A stretch of DNA of 64,000 nucleotides from an uncultured Bacilli bacterium (GCA_934086935.1 CAKOIQ010000003.1:11759-75758), one strand, 5' to 3'. Numbered from the stretch's first letter, positions 35,223 to 44,447 are shown. Made by a program: numbers and translations. The notes: generated by a model from the sequence alone, not told the origin.

Positions 35223-35250
35223 TTGAAATGTTTCACGTGAAACATTTCAA
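35223..35250. promoter_or_regulatory. parS: parS site 5 in a perfect 28-bp palindrome
   Basis: TTGAAATGTTTCAC / GTGAAACATTTCAA. The 16-mer parS consensus is at 35229-35244. No DnaA-like box follows; the gyrA terminator lies next to it. Confidence 0.93.
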
Positions 35251-35252
35251 TA

Positions 35253-35281
35253 AATAAAAGAGATAGCTATTATGCTACCTC
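35253..35281 (-). terminator. Terminator of gyrA
   Basis: Minus strand GAGGTAGC / GCTATCTC (one G-T pair) with the gyrA stop codon in the loop, then TTTTATTT. Confidence 0.75.
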
Positions 35282-37843
35282 TTCATTTTCTTCTGGCTCA
35301 TTTAGTACTAAACTAATTGTTGATACTATTTGATTATCTTTTAGATTAATTAATCTCGTTCCTTGAGTTACTCGACCTAACTGTGAAATTTGATCTAAAG
35401 GTATTCTAATAATAATTCCATTATTAGTTATAATCATCAAGTCATTATTTTCTTCAAATCGTTTAATTGCAGCAATATTTCCATTCTTTTCAGTAATATT
35501 TAATGCTTTTACGCCTTTGCTGCCACGTTTTGTCTTGCGGTACTCACTGATATGTGTTTTTTTACCATAGCCTTTTTCAGTAACAATAATAATATTGTCA
35601 TCTGCTTTTGCAGTTTCTAATCCTACGCATTTTCCGTTTTCTAAACTAATGCCTCTAACTCCGCTTGCTGTACGTCCCATTATTCTGACTTCTTCTTCAT
35701 TAAATACAGCTATTCTTCCAGTGGATGAAGCCATTATAACATCGCATTCACCATCAGTCTTTTTAACTCCTATTAATTCATCATTTTCTTTTAAACTAAT
35801 GCAAAGTTTTCCGCTCTTTCTAATATTATCAAATTCCTCAATTTTGGTACGTTTTACTAGACCACTCTTTGTAGCAAATAACAAATATTTGCTATCATCT
35901 GAAGGAGAATAACTTAACATTGATGTAATATGTTCATCCTTTTCAATTTGAAGCAAGTTAATTATAGGTATTCCTTTTGATGTTCTTCCAAATTCAGGGA
36001 TTTCATATCCTTTTACTCTATAAACTTTTCCTTTATTTGTAAAGAATGTTAAATAATCATGTGTATTTAAATTAAGCAAGTATTCAACAAAATCTTCTTC
36101 ATTAGTTGACATTCCCTTTACACCTACACCACCTCTATTTTGAAGCTTGTAGTTATCAACATTATTTCTCTTAATGTATCCTTTATTTGTTAATGAAACT
36201 ATTATGTTTTCTTGTGGAATAAGAGATTCATCTTCTATAAAATCTATGGCTGTCATATCTATTGTTGTTCTACGATCATCAGAATATTTATTCTTAATTT
36301 CTGTTAATTCATCTTTAATTATTTGTAATACTCTTGCCTCACTAGCTAAAATATCTTTTAAATCAGCTATTATTTTTAATAATGCTGCCAATTCTTCATC
36401 AATTTTACTTCTTTCTAAGCCGGTTAATCGTCTTAATTTTAATTCAAGGATGCTTTCTGCTTGAATTAATGATAAATTAAATCTTTCTATTAATGTATTT
36501 TTAGCAATTTCATCAGTTTCAGCGTTTTTGATTATTCTAATTACTTCATCAATATTATCTAAAGCAATTTTATATCCCTCTAAAATATGTACTCTATTTT
36601 CTGATTTATTTAAATCAAATCTAGTTCTTCTTATTATTACTTCTTTTTGGTAATCAATATATTTTGATATAATATCTTTTAAAGGTAATGTTTTTGGTGT
36701 TAATCCATCTAACATTAAGAACATAATACTAAAATTTGTTTGAAATTGTGTATGTTTGTACAATTGATTTAAAATTACTTGAGGATTTGCATCCTTTTTT
36801 AAAGTTATTGTAATTGTTAATCCATTTTTTAGGTCTGTATGATAATCTGAGATACCATCTATTGTCTTATTATGAACTAATTCTGCTACTTTTTCTTGTA
36901 ATTCTTTAGTGTTTACGCCATAAGGAACTTCTGTTATTACTATACAATTGTGACCTTTTACTTCTTCAATTCTAGCTTTACTTCTGATTGTAATTGTTCC
37001 TTTTCCAGTTTCATAAGCTTGTTTAATACCGGAATTTCCTAAAATTATGCCTCCTGTAGGAAAATCTGGACCTTTAATAAAGTGCATTAATCCCATAGTA
37101 TCAATATCGGGATTATCTATGTAAGCTATACATCCATCTATTACTTCTCCTAGATTATGTGGAGGAATATTTGTTGCCATACCTACGGCGATACCCATGG
37201 TACCATTAACTAATATATTAGGAAATCTTGATGGTAAAACTCGTGGTTCTTTAGTGGAATCATCAAAGTTTGGATCAAAATCTACAGTATTTTTATTAAT
37301 ATCTCTTAACATTTCAAGGGATATTTTTGATAATCTACCTTCTGTATAACGATATGCAGCTGCTGAGTCACCTTCGATTGTACCAAAGTTTCCGTGTCCA
37401 TCAACTAGCATATATCTTTCAGCAAATTTTTGAGCTAATCTTACCATTGCATCATAAATTGATGAGTCTCCATGTGGATGATAATGTCCCATAACGTATC
37501 CGACTGTTGTTGCAGATTTTCTATGTGGTTTATCTGGAGTATATCCACATTCATACATAGACCATAAAATACGGCGATGTACTGGCTTTAAACCATCTCT
37601 TAGGTCTGGTAATGCACGGGAAGCAATTACGCTTACAGAATAGTCTAAAAATGATGATTTTACTTCTTCTACAATATTATTTTCTGTTATTTTATCTTTT
37701 CCAGTTAATTCAGTATCAATTAAAGAATATTCTTCATCAAGTTCTTCTTCAGTATTATCAATATTGTCATCAGCAATTTCAGGATTTTTATTGCTATCTA
37801 ACTCTTGATTGTTAATAATATTATTTTTTTCTTCTTCTGTCAT
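35270..37843 (-). CDS. gyrA: DNA gyrase subunit A
   Basis: 857 residues. Catalytic subunit introducing negative supercoils with GyrB. VKSSFLDYSVSVIASRALPDLRDGLKPVHRRILW starts the core at residue 61. HPHGDSSIYD (122-131) keeps Ser and Asp at the quinolone positions (S127, D131). The active tyrosine is Y166 in AYRYTEGR. A GyrA-box-like RGGVG lies in the C-terminal beta-pinwheel. An acidic N-terminal extension of about 40 residues precedes the core; the start behind AGGAGG is strong, so the extension is real. 10 bp after gyrB. Confidence 0.96.
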   Translation of the reverse strand: MTEEEKNNIINNQELDSNKNPEIADDNIDNTEEELDEEYSLIDTELTGKDKITENNIVEEVKSSFLDYSVSVIASRALPDLRDGLKPVHRRILWSMYECGYTPDKPHRKSATTVGYVMGHYHPHGDSSIYDAMVRLAQKFAERYMLVDGHGNFGTIEGDSAAAYRYTEGRLSKISLEMLRDINKNTVDFDPNFDDSTKEPRVLPSRFPNILVNGTMGIAVGMATNIPPHNLGEVIDGCIAYIDNPDIDTMGLMHFIKGPDFPTGGIILGNSGIKQAYETGKGTITIRSKARIEEVKGHNCIVITEVPYGVNTKELQEKVAELVHNKTIDGISDYHTDLKNGLTITITLKKDANPQVILNQLYKHTQFQTNFSIMFLMLDGLTPKTLPLKDIISKYIDYQKEVIIRRTRFDLNKSENRVHILEGYKIALDNIDEVIRIIKNAETDEIAKNTLIERFNLSLIQAESILELKLRRLTGLERSKIDEELAALLKIIADLKDILASEARVLQIIKDELTEIKNKYSDDRRTTIDMTAIDFIEDESLIPQENIIVSLTNKGYIKRNNVDNYKLQNRGGVGVKGMSTNEEDFVEYLLNLNTHDYLTFFTNKGKVYRVKGYEIPEFGRTSKGIPIINLLQIEKDEHITSMLSYSPSDDSKYLLFATKSGLVKRTKIEEFDNIRKSGKLCISLKENDELIGVKKTDGECDVIMASSTGRIAVFNEEEVRIMGRTASGVRGISLENGKCVGLETAKADDNIIIVTEKGYGKKTHISEYRKTKRGSKGVKALNITEKNGNIAAIKRFEENNDLMIITNNGIIIRIPLDQISQLGRVTQGTRLINLKDNQIVSTISLVLNEPEENEEVA

Positions 37844-37853
37844 CGTTTACCTC

Positions 37854-39782
37854 CTAAATATCAAGATTTTGTGTAAATCCAGCATTAGCTTCGATAAATT
37901 TTCTTCTTGGCTCTACTTCTTCTCCCATTAATTGTGAGAATACTTCATCTGCTGCTATACAATCATCTACAGTAATTCTTCTTAAAACTCTTTTATTTAT
38001 ATCCATTGTTGTTTCATTTAATTCATCTGGGTCCATTTCACCTAAACCTTTATTTCTAGTTATTTCAACTCTAGAACGTAGATTTTCTGGTAAACTTGAT
38101 ATATATTTTTCTCTTTCTTCTTCAGTAAGAACATATTTTCTTGTTTTACCATGAGTTATTCTATATAAAGGTGGTTGTGCTGCATAAACATGGCCTTGTT
38201 GAACAATTGGTTTAAATAAGCGATAAAATAATGTTAATAATAATACTCTAATATGAGCACCATCGACATCGGCATCGGTCATAATTATAATTTTGTTATA
38301 TCTTAATTTAGAAATATCAAATTCTTGTCCTATTCCAGTACCAAATGCAGTGATAATAGAACGTATTTCTTCATTACTTAAGGCACGATCTAATCTATTT
38401 TTTTCAACATTTAATATTTTACCTTTTAATGGAAGAATAGCTTGAGTCATTGCGTCTCTACCTTCTTTAGCAGAGCCACCAGCTGAATCTCCCTCGACTA
38501 TAAATATTTCAGTTTCTAATGGATCTTTACTTTTACAATCAGATAATTTACCAAATGTATTTATTCTTTGTAAATCGCCTTTTCTTTCGATTTCTCTTGC
38601 TTTCTTAGCTGCATTTCTTGCACGAGAAGCAAGTAGAGCTTTATCGATGATAATTTTAGCATCAGTTGGATTTTCCATTAAGAATCTATCGAATCCTTTA
38701 GAGAATACACTATCTGCTAGTTTTCTAACTTCTGAATTACCTAATCTACCTTTTGTTTGTCCTTCAAATTGAGGATTTGGATGTTTACAAGAGATAATCA
38801 TTGTTAAACCTTCTTTAACGTCATCTCCTGTTAATGATTCATCTTTTTCTTTTAGTATATTATTTTTGCGAGCATAATTATTAATAATTCTTGTTAAAGC
38901 TCTTCTTACACCCTCTTCATGAGTTCCGCCATCGTGGGTATTAATGTTATTAACAAATGAATAAATATTATCTGTATATCCATTGTTGTATTGCATTGCA
39001 ACTTCAAAGAAAATACCGTCTTCTGAACCTTCTACATGGATAATATCATCATGTATAGGTGTTTTATTTTGATTTAAATATTTTACATATTCTTTTATTC
39101 CACCTTCATATAAGAATGTTTCTCCTGTAGTATCTTTTTCGTCACGATCGTCTCTTAGTGTTAATCTTAATCCTTTATTTAAAAATGCTAATTCTCTAAT
39201 ACGAACTCTTAAAGTATCATAATCATATATTTCTGTATCAAATATTTCAGGGTCTGGTTTAAATGAAACGGTGGTTCCTGTTCTATTTGATTCGCATGTT
39301 CCTATTTCTGTTAATTTTTGTGAAGTTTTACCACCATTTACAAATTTTGCTTCATATATTTTGCAATCTTTATAAACAGTTACTGTTACCCACTTAGATA
39401 AGGCATTAACAACTGATGCACCTACTCCGTGTAGTCCGCCTGATACCTTGTATCCACCGCCACCAAATTTTCCACCGGCGTGTAACACTGTATAAACAGT
39501 TTCTACTGTTGAAATCCCTGTTTTAGGGTGAATTCCTACTGGGATACCTCTACCATCGTCTTTAACTGTTATTGAATTATCTTTATTAATAATGATTTCT
39601 ATGTTGTTACAATATCCAGCTAACGCTTCATCAATTGAGTTATCTACAATTTCCCATACTAAATGATGTAAACCTTTTACGTCGGTTGTCCCAATGTACA
39701 TACCCGGACGTTTTCTTACGGCCTCTAATCCTTCTAATACTTGAATATCGCTTTCTGAATAGTGTTCACTCTGATTATTCAT
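37854..39782 (-). CDS. gyrB: DNA gyrase subunit B
   Basis: 642 residues, usual length. GHKL ATPase: EIVDNSIDEALAGYCNNI, DDGRGIPVGIHP, GLHGVGASVVNALS; the Toprim domain has EGDSAGGSAKEGRD and PLKGKILNVEKNRLDR with MTDADVDGAHIRVLLLT. Start follows AGAGGTTAAG. It overlaps the recF end by 8 bp, so recF-gyrB-gyrA is one operon. Confidence 0.97.
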   Translation of the reverse strand: MNNQSEHYSESDIQVLEGLEAVRKRPGMYIGTTDVKGLHHLVWEIVDNSIDEALAGYCNNIEIIINKDNSITVKDDGRGIPVGIHPKTGISTVETVYTVLHAGGKFGGGGYKVSGGLHGVGASVVNALSKWVTVTVYKDCKIYEAKFVNGGKTSQKLTEIGTCESNRTGTTVSFKPDPEIFDTEIYDYDTLRVRIRELAFLNKGLRLTLRDDRDEKDTTGETFLYEGGIKEYVKYLNQNKTPIHDDIIHVEGSEDGIFFEVAMQYNNGYTDNIYSFVNNINTHDGGTHEEGVRRALTRIINNYARKNNILKEKDESLTGDDVKEGLTMIISCKHPNPQFEGQTKGRLGNSEVRKLADSVFSKGFDRFLMENPTDAKIIIDKALLASRARNAAKKAREIERKGDLQRINTFGKLSDCKSKDPLETEIFIVEGDSAGGSAKEGRDAMTQAILPLKGKILNVEKNRLDRALSNEEIRSIITAFGTGIGQEFDISKLRYNKIIIMTDADVDGAHIRVLLLTLFYRLFKPIVQQGHVYAAQPPLYRITHGKTRKYVLTEEEREKYISSLPENLRSRVEITRNKGLGEMDPDELNETTMDINKRVLRRITVDDCIAADEVFSQLMGEEVEPRRKFIEANAGFTQNLDI

Positions 39783-40875
39783 ATTTCTTAACCTCTACTT
39801 TCTTGTTGGATATTTTTATTACACTACAATCTTTTAATAGTTTTTTATTAACTTTATCTATATCAGTTGTAGTTATAAATATTTGAAAACTTTTTTTAAA
39901 GTTACCTATTAAGGTATTTATTTTTTTATTATCTAATTCACTAAATAAATCATCTAAGATTAAAATTGGTGTTTTACCAGTATTGTTAATACAATATTTT
40001 ATTTCTGCTAACTTAAATGATATAATAGCATTTTTTTGTTCTCCTTCAGATAGGTAATTTTTTGCTTCTTTACCATTTTCTATTTCAAAAATAAAATCAT
40101 CTAAGTGAATTCCAACATGGGTCATACCATAATTTAAATCTCTTTTAAAACTTTTATTGTATTCTTTTATTAAATCATTTTTGGTTTTGTCATTATAATG
40201 AGATACATAATTAATTTTAAGATTTGATTTTTTTACAGATTTATAAAATATTGGTCCTAAATATTCATTTATTTCATCAATATATTGTTTTCTGATATGA
40301 TTTATTTTTAATCCGATATCAATTAATTTATCTGACATTATATCTAAATAATCTTTTGGTATAGTGCTATTAATAAGCATTGATTTTAAATACATATTAC
40401 GCTGTTTCATAATTTTATTATAAATACTTAATAATTTTAAATATTCATTATTAAATTCTGATAATTCCATATTTATTAGTTTACGATGAGTACTAGGATT
40501 GTCTTTAATCAATTTTGAGTCTTCTCTATTAAATAAAACAACATTTAGTTTAGATATATAATCACTTATTTTAGTCACTGAAGAATTATCAATTTTAATA
40601 TTTTTACCCTTTTTATTAATGACAATTTTATAATTATTATAAATTTTATCTTTTATTCTTCCTTCAATAACAGCAAATTCGTTGTTATCTTTGATTAAAT
40701 TCTGATCATCATTAGATCTAAATGATTTCGTTAAAGCTAAATAATAAATTGCTTCGACTATGTTTGTTTTTCCAACTCCGTTATTACCTATTATGATATT
40801 TTTGTAATCTGAAAAAGATAAATCTAATTTTTCATAATTTCGAAAATTTGTAAGTTTTAGATTAGTGATTTTCAT
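39775..40875 (-). CDS. recF: Recombination mediator RecF
   Basis: 366 residues. ABC-type SMC-like ATPase: Walker A GNNGVGKTNIVEA near residue 30, signature SEGEQKNAIISFKLAE and Walker B PILILDDLFSELD. It loads RecA with RecO and RecR at gaps. Start follows AGAGGGTTTAAA. The S4-like gene rlbA/yaaA that usually lies between recF and dnaN is absent; a ComK-family gene sits there instead. Confidence 0.95.
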   Translation of the reverse strand: MKITNLKLTNFRNYEKLDLSFSDYKNIIIGNNGVGKTNIVEAIYYLALTKSFRSNDDQNLIKDNNEFAVIEGRIKDKIYNNYKIVINKKGKNIKIDNSSVTKISDYISKLNVVLFNREDSKLIKDNPSTHRKLINMELSEFNNEYLKLLSIYNKIMKQRNMYLKSMLINSTIPKDYLDIMSDKLIDIGLKINHIRKQYIDEINEYLGPIFYKSVKKSNLKINYVSHYNDKTKNDLIKEYNKSFKRDLNYGMTHVGIHLDDFIFEIENGKEAKNYLSEGEQKNAIISFKLAEIKYCINNTGKTPILILDDLFSELDNKKINTLIGNFKKSFQIFITTTDIDKVNKKLLKDCSVIKISNKKVEVKKYE

Positions 40876-40907
40876 TTTAAACCCTCTTTTAAAGTCATAT
40901 AATAATA

Positions 40908-40939
40908 AAATAGGTATAACTGAGTCCCTATACCTATTT
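40908..40939 (-). terminator. Terminator between the comK-like gene and recF
   Basis: Perfect 11-bp arms AAATAGGTATA / TATACCTATTT with a 10-nt loop, followed on the minus strand by TATTATTAT. The T-run is imperfect. Confidence 0.65.
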
Positions 40940-40972
40940 AATTATATCATAAAATTTACTATGTTTAAACAA

Positions 40973-41422
40973 TTATTTATTGTTTTTTCTGTTTTTAAAA
41001 GCTGTTTCTAATGATAATGATTTTAAATATTGATTTTGAATTATTCTATATGATGAATCAATTTCAATACACTCATTATTTAAGAATTCAATTATACTTT
41101 TTTCTGATTTAGAATGAACCTTTTTTATGTTATTAACATTAATCCAAGCACATTCTTTTAATCTTGGTGAACAAGTTGGGAAAAAAATAATATTTCTATC
41201 TTCTTCAACTATTATTGGTGCTTTATAATTAAACCCTGTTAATGAATAAGTACCCTGTATTCTACCAGCAATACTACTTCCATAGTATTTACAATTTGAA
41301 TCCATTATTTTTGATATTTTTTCATCAACAATGTAACACTCATGATCTTCATAAACTACGGTTTTCTTTTTTCCAATTGGAATTAAGGCAAGCGTATTTT
41401 TATTAATCTCATAATCTTTCAT
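40973..41422 (-). CDS. comK: ComK-family competence transcription factor (truncated C-terminus)
   Basis: 149 residues from ATG 41422, which has AGGGGGTG upstream; a longer frame from 41500 includes the regulatory boxes and is rejected. Matches ComK in order: EINKNTLALIPI (5-16), DSNCKYYGSSIAGRIQGTYSLTGFNYKAPIIVEEDRNIIFFPTCSPRLKECAWINVNNI (41-99). B. subtilis ComK has the same series as SCRFFGSSYAGRKAGTY, KPPIMVD, FLFPTLS and CGWI. The B. subtilis protein has 192 residues; here the C-terminal region with the MecA/ClpC recognition motif (FMLYPK) is missing. Likely binds AT-rich K-boxes to activate DNA uptake genes. Confidence 0.82.
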   Translation of the reverse strand: MKDYEINKNTLALIPIGKKKTVVYEDHECYIVDEKISKIMDSNCKYYGSSIAGRIQGTYSLTGFNYKAPIIVEEDRNIIFFPTCSPRLKECAWINVNNIKKVHSKSEKSIIEFLNNECIEIDSSYRIIQNQYLKSLSLETAFKNRKNNK

Positions 41423-41463
41423 AACTTCACCCCCTGTTGGGATACAATTAAAACACTTTTTTT

Positions 41464-41490
41464 TGTCGAAATTTGTCGAATTTTGTCGAA
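41464..41490. promoter_or_regulatory. Three Spo0A-type boxes upstream of comK-like gene
   Basis: TGTCGAA occurs at 41464-41470, 41474-41480 and 41484-41490, exactly 10 bp apart (TTCGACA on the minus strand, toward comK). This is the Spo0A box. A -10-like TTTAAT lies at 41447-41452; box 2 would then lie near -35 with a long spacer, as at Spo0A-activated promoters. The sites end 42 bp upstream of the start codon. Confidence 0.75.
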
Positions 41491-41505
41491 AAACTAACAT
41501 TTTTG

Positions 41506-41534
41506 CAAAAAAAAATGAGTTTTTTGCTCATTTT
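41506..41534 (-). terminator. Terminator of dnaN
   Basis: Minus strand AAAATGAG / CTCATTTT with a 7-nt loop and T-run following. It overlaps the dnaN stop codon and separates dnaN from the comK-like gene. Confidence 0.8.
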
Positions 41535-42648
41535 AATATGTTTTTATAGGTAATATTAGTTGAATTAATGTTTCATCTTTGGTCGATTTTAATATAATAG
41601 GACTTGAATCATTATTTAAGAAAATTATTAACTCTTCATCCTCAAAAGTTTTTAGAGCATCAATCATATATTTAGAACTAAATGAAATTGAAATATCCTG
41701 TTCATTTGATTTATTAATTAAAATACTTTCTTCAGATTTACCTATTTCACTTGCATATGATGAAATTAATAATTCTGTATTATTTGTTTCCATTTTTATA
41801 ATATTTTTATCTTTATTTTGAGTTAATAATGCTGCTCTATCTATAGCATTATAATAATCATTTAATGATGTTGTAATAACATAATCGAATTTTGTTGGAA
41901 TTAAGTTATTAGTATTGGGATAACTTCCACTTAAAAGACTTGATTGAAAAATATAATTCATATACTTAAAAACTATTTTGTTATTAAATACATGGATTTC
42001 CACATCTGATTCATCTGTAATTAATTTATCTAATTCGTTTATATTTTTTCCCGGGATAACTATGTCATGTGATTCGTAGGCATTATCTAATGTTATTGTT
42101 TTTTTAGCAAGACGATAAGAATCTGTTGCAACGCATTCTATGATGTTTCCATTTATTTTAAAATTTATACCAGTTAGAATTGGACGAGATTCTTGTGTTG
42201 AAACTGCAAATAATGTTTTATTAAATGCTTGTTTTAATGTCGTACTGTTAATAACTATAGGGTTTTCCACTTCTTCTAAATTAATATCTGGATAATCAGC
42301 AGTGTCTAAGCAATTTAAATTATATATGGTTTTATCTGTACTAATTATAATTTTTAATCCATCTATAACTTCAATGTTGATATCTCCATTTGGTAATTTT
42401 CTAATTATTTCTAATAAGTATTTACTTTGAATAACTATTTTCCCAGGAATAGCTATATTTTTGATTTTTTCTTTTGGGATAAAGTTTCTAATAGTTAAAT
42501 CACTATCACTTGCTGTTAAGTATAAGCCATCTTCTTTTAAATCAAACATAACTCCATTTAATATAGGAATAATATTCTTAGGAGAAATAGCTCTCATTAC
42601 ATTTGTTAAACTTTCTAATAAAATGTTTTTTTCAATTAATAATTTCAT
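41533..42648 (-). CDS. dnaN: DNA polymerase III beta sliding clamp
   Basis: 371 residues. Three-domain clamp: N-terminal MKLLIEKNILLESLTNVMRAISPKN, VATDSYRLAKK and PGKNINELDKLI typical of domain 2, and QLILPIKTY at the end. It encircles DNA and tethers polymerase. Start follows AAGGAATAA. A degenerate CCCGGG-centred sequence at about 42045-42059 is part of a PGKN codon run and is not treated as a Noc site. Confidence 0.96.
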   Translation of the reverse strand: MKLLIEKNILLESLTNVMRAISPKNIIPILNGVMFDLKEDGLYLTASDSDLTIRNFIPKEKIKNIAIPGKIVIQSKYLLEIIRKLPNGDINIEVIDGLKIIISTDKTIYNLNCLDTADYPDINLEEVENPIVINSTTLKQAFNKTLFAVSTQESRPILTGINFKINGNIIECVATDSYRLAKKTITLDNAYESHDIVIPGKNINELDKLITDESDVEIHVFNNKIVFKYMNYIFQSSLLSGSYPNTNNLIPTKFDYVITTSLNDYYNAIDRAALLTQNKDKNIIKMETNNTELLISSYASEIGKSEESILINKSNEQDISISFSSKYMIDALKTFEDEELIIFLNNDSSPIILKSTKDETLIQLILPIKTY

Positions 42649-42761
42649 TTTTATTCCTTCTTTCTAATTATTATTATTATTACAGTTGAAAATGTGGAAA
42701 ACTTAATTAACATCCCTATTTATAAGGATTATTCGATGTTTATTATTTTTAGTTATTAGAA

Positions 42762-44132
42762 CTAATTAACAATTTTATTTTTAATTTCTTCTAATGTTTC
42801 TTTAAGTTCCATATTTGTTTTTAATTCAGTACTAATTTTTTCATAAGCGTGTAATACAGTTGAATGATCTCTATTACCAAATTCTAATCCAATTTTTACA
42901 ATTGTTTCTTCAGTTGTCATTCTGCATAAATAGATTGCTACTTGTCTTGGATAATTTATATTTGCTGTTCTTTTTTTACTTTTTAAGTCCTCTACCGTTA
43001 TTTTATAATAATCTGCAACTGCTTTTTGAATTCTTTGAATATCATTTGTTATATATATAGACTTACCTAAGTAATCTTTAAGTGCTTCAACGGCAAATTC
43101 CAAATTAATTTCTTTAGGACCCATCATGGCTGCATATGCATAAAGTCTTGTTATTGCCCCTTCAAGGTGTCTTACGTCATTTTCACAATTTGAAGCAATA
43201 TATTCTATAACGTCATTATTTACTAATCTAGCTACTTCATGTCCTGTCATTTTTGCTTTTAAAATTTTACATCTTAATTCAAAATCTGGTGGATCAATGT
43301 TAACCGTTAATCCCCATCTAAATCTTGTTAATAGTCTATCTTCTAAGTACTTAAGATCATCTGGCGATTTATCGGAACTTATTATTATTTGTTTATTAGA
43401 GTCATATAGTGTTGTAAAAGTGTGGAAAAATTCTTGTTGAGATTTTGCTGCTCCTGACAGAAATTGAATATCATCTATCATTAAAATATCTATATTTCGA
43501 TATTTTTCTTTGAAATGGTCGATAATATCATTATTATTATCACTTTCATCTTTAAAGTCTTTACGGTTAATACCAATAAAATCTGAAATAAATTCTTCAC
43601 TTGTTACATATAGTACGGTTTTATTTGTATGACTTTCTATATAGTTTCCGATTGCGTGCATTAAATGAGTTTTACCAAGTCCACTTTTTCCATAGATAAA
43701 CAAAGGGTTATAAATTTTTCCTGGTTGTTCAGCCACGGCAAGTGCTGCTGTTTGAGCGAAACGATTACTATCACCAATAACAAAGTTTTCAAATGTATAT
43801 TTTTCAGTTAAATTAGAATTAATTTTCTTATATTGTTTATCAACTATATTTAAATTGCTGCTATTTTCAGGACTTTCATCCACAGCTTTTTTAGTAATAA
43901 AATTAAGATTGTAATTTTCACCTGTTGTTGCAAATACTATTTCATGAATAAAATCATAATAATATTGATTTAAATAATCTGAAGTGAAAACTGAATCTGC
44001 TTCGATATTCATTGTAATACCTTCAATAGATTTTAATTTAGTTTCTGCAAACCAGGAATTAAATGATATATCTGGTACTTTACTTTGAATAACATTTAAA
44101 ACATTAGTCCATAGTTCATCATAATTATGCAT
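42762..44132 (-). CDS. dnaA: Chromosomal replication initiator DnaA
   Basis: 456 residues from ATG 44132 (GGTGAGGAA upstream); a longer frame to 44249 would run into the origin and has a non-family N-terminus. Domain I YDELWTNVLNVIQSKVP; domain III Walker A GKSGLGKTHLMHAIG, Walker B ILMIDDIQFLSG, arginine finger region LTRFRWG; domain IV with NRDHSTVLHAYEKI DNA-binding signature. It binds DnaA boxes in oriC to unwind DNA. Its promoter overlaps boxes, implying autoregulation. Confidence 0.97.
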   Translation of the reverse strand: MHNYDELWTNVLNVIQSKVPDISFNSWFAETKLKSIEGITMNIEADSVFTSDYLNQYYYDFIHEIVFATTGENYNLNFITKKAVDESPENSSNLNIVDKQYKKINSNLTEKYTFENFVIGDSNRFAQTAALAVAEQPGKIYNPLFIYGKSGLGKTHLMHAIGNYIESHTNKTVLYVTSEEFISDFIGINRKDFKDESDNNNDIIDHFKEKYRNIDILMIDDIQFLSGAAKSQQEFFHTFTTLYDSNKQIIISSDKSPDDLKYLEDRLLTRFRWGLTVNIDPPDFELRCKILKAKMTGHEVARLVNNDVIEYIASNCENDVRHLEGAITRLYAYAAMMGPKEINLEFAVEALKDYLGKSIYITNDIQRIQKAVADYYKITVEDLKSKKRTANINYPRQVAIYLCRMTTEETIVKIGLEFGNRDHSTVLHAYEKISTELKTNMELKETLEEIKNKIVN

Positions 44133-44259
44133 TTCCTCACCCACCTTAGTTTGCTTTCTTAAGTTAATTTTAAAACAATCCTGTGGAAAAATAAAGAATA
44201 AAAATAAAAAAAATGGTTTTCCAAAGTTTTTCCACACAATTATCAACAAAATTTATCTT

Positions 44260-44288
44260 ATTTTACCGCATCAAAAATACTTTTTCAA
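44260..44288 (-). promoter_or_regulatory. dnaA promoter
   Basis: Minus strand TTGAAA (44283-44288), 17-bp spacer, TAAAAT (44260-44265). The -35 box overlaps the DnaA-like box at 44282-44290, and boxes flank both sides. Confidence 0.65.
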
Positions 44289-44418
44289 CAATTTCCACAA
44301 AATAAAATTAACATAAATTTTAATAATCCACATTTTCCATTTTTGTAAATAAAATATTTAGATATTTGATATTTTTTAAAATTGTTATTTTGTTAATTAG
44401 TGAATATTATATTTATGG

Positions 44419-44447
44419 TTGACTTAAAAAAGTTTATATAATATAAT
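44419..44447 (+). promoter_or_regulatory. rpmH promoter
   Basis: TTGACT (44419-44424), 17-bp spacer, TATAAT (44442-44447), the strongest promoter match in the window, fitting a ribosomal protein operon. Confidence 0.8.

Noticed and set aside
41423..41500. N-terminal extension of the comK-like ORF
   Set aside because: It would run through the Spo0A boxes; ATG 41422 is right behind AGGGGGTG and matches the ComK N-terminus.
42045..42059. Second Noc-like site, TTTTCCCGGGATAA, in dnaN
   Set aside because: It differs from ATTTCCCGGGAAAT at three positions, lies in coding sequence for a conserved PGKN motif, and has no palindromic extension.
44133..44249. N-terminal extension of dnaA
   Set aside because: The extra 39 residues are hydrophobic, unlike DnaA, and lie in the origin; ATG 44132 has a ribosome site.
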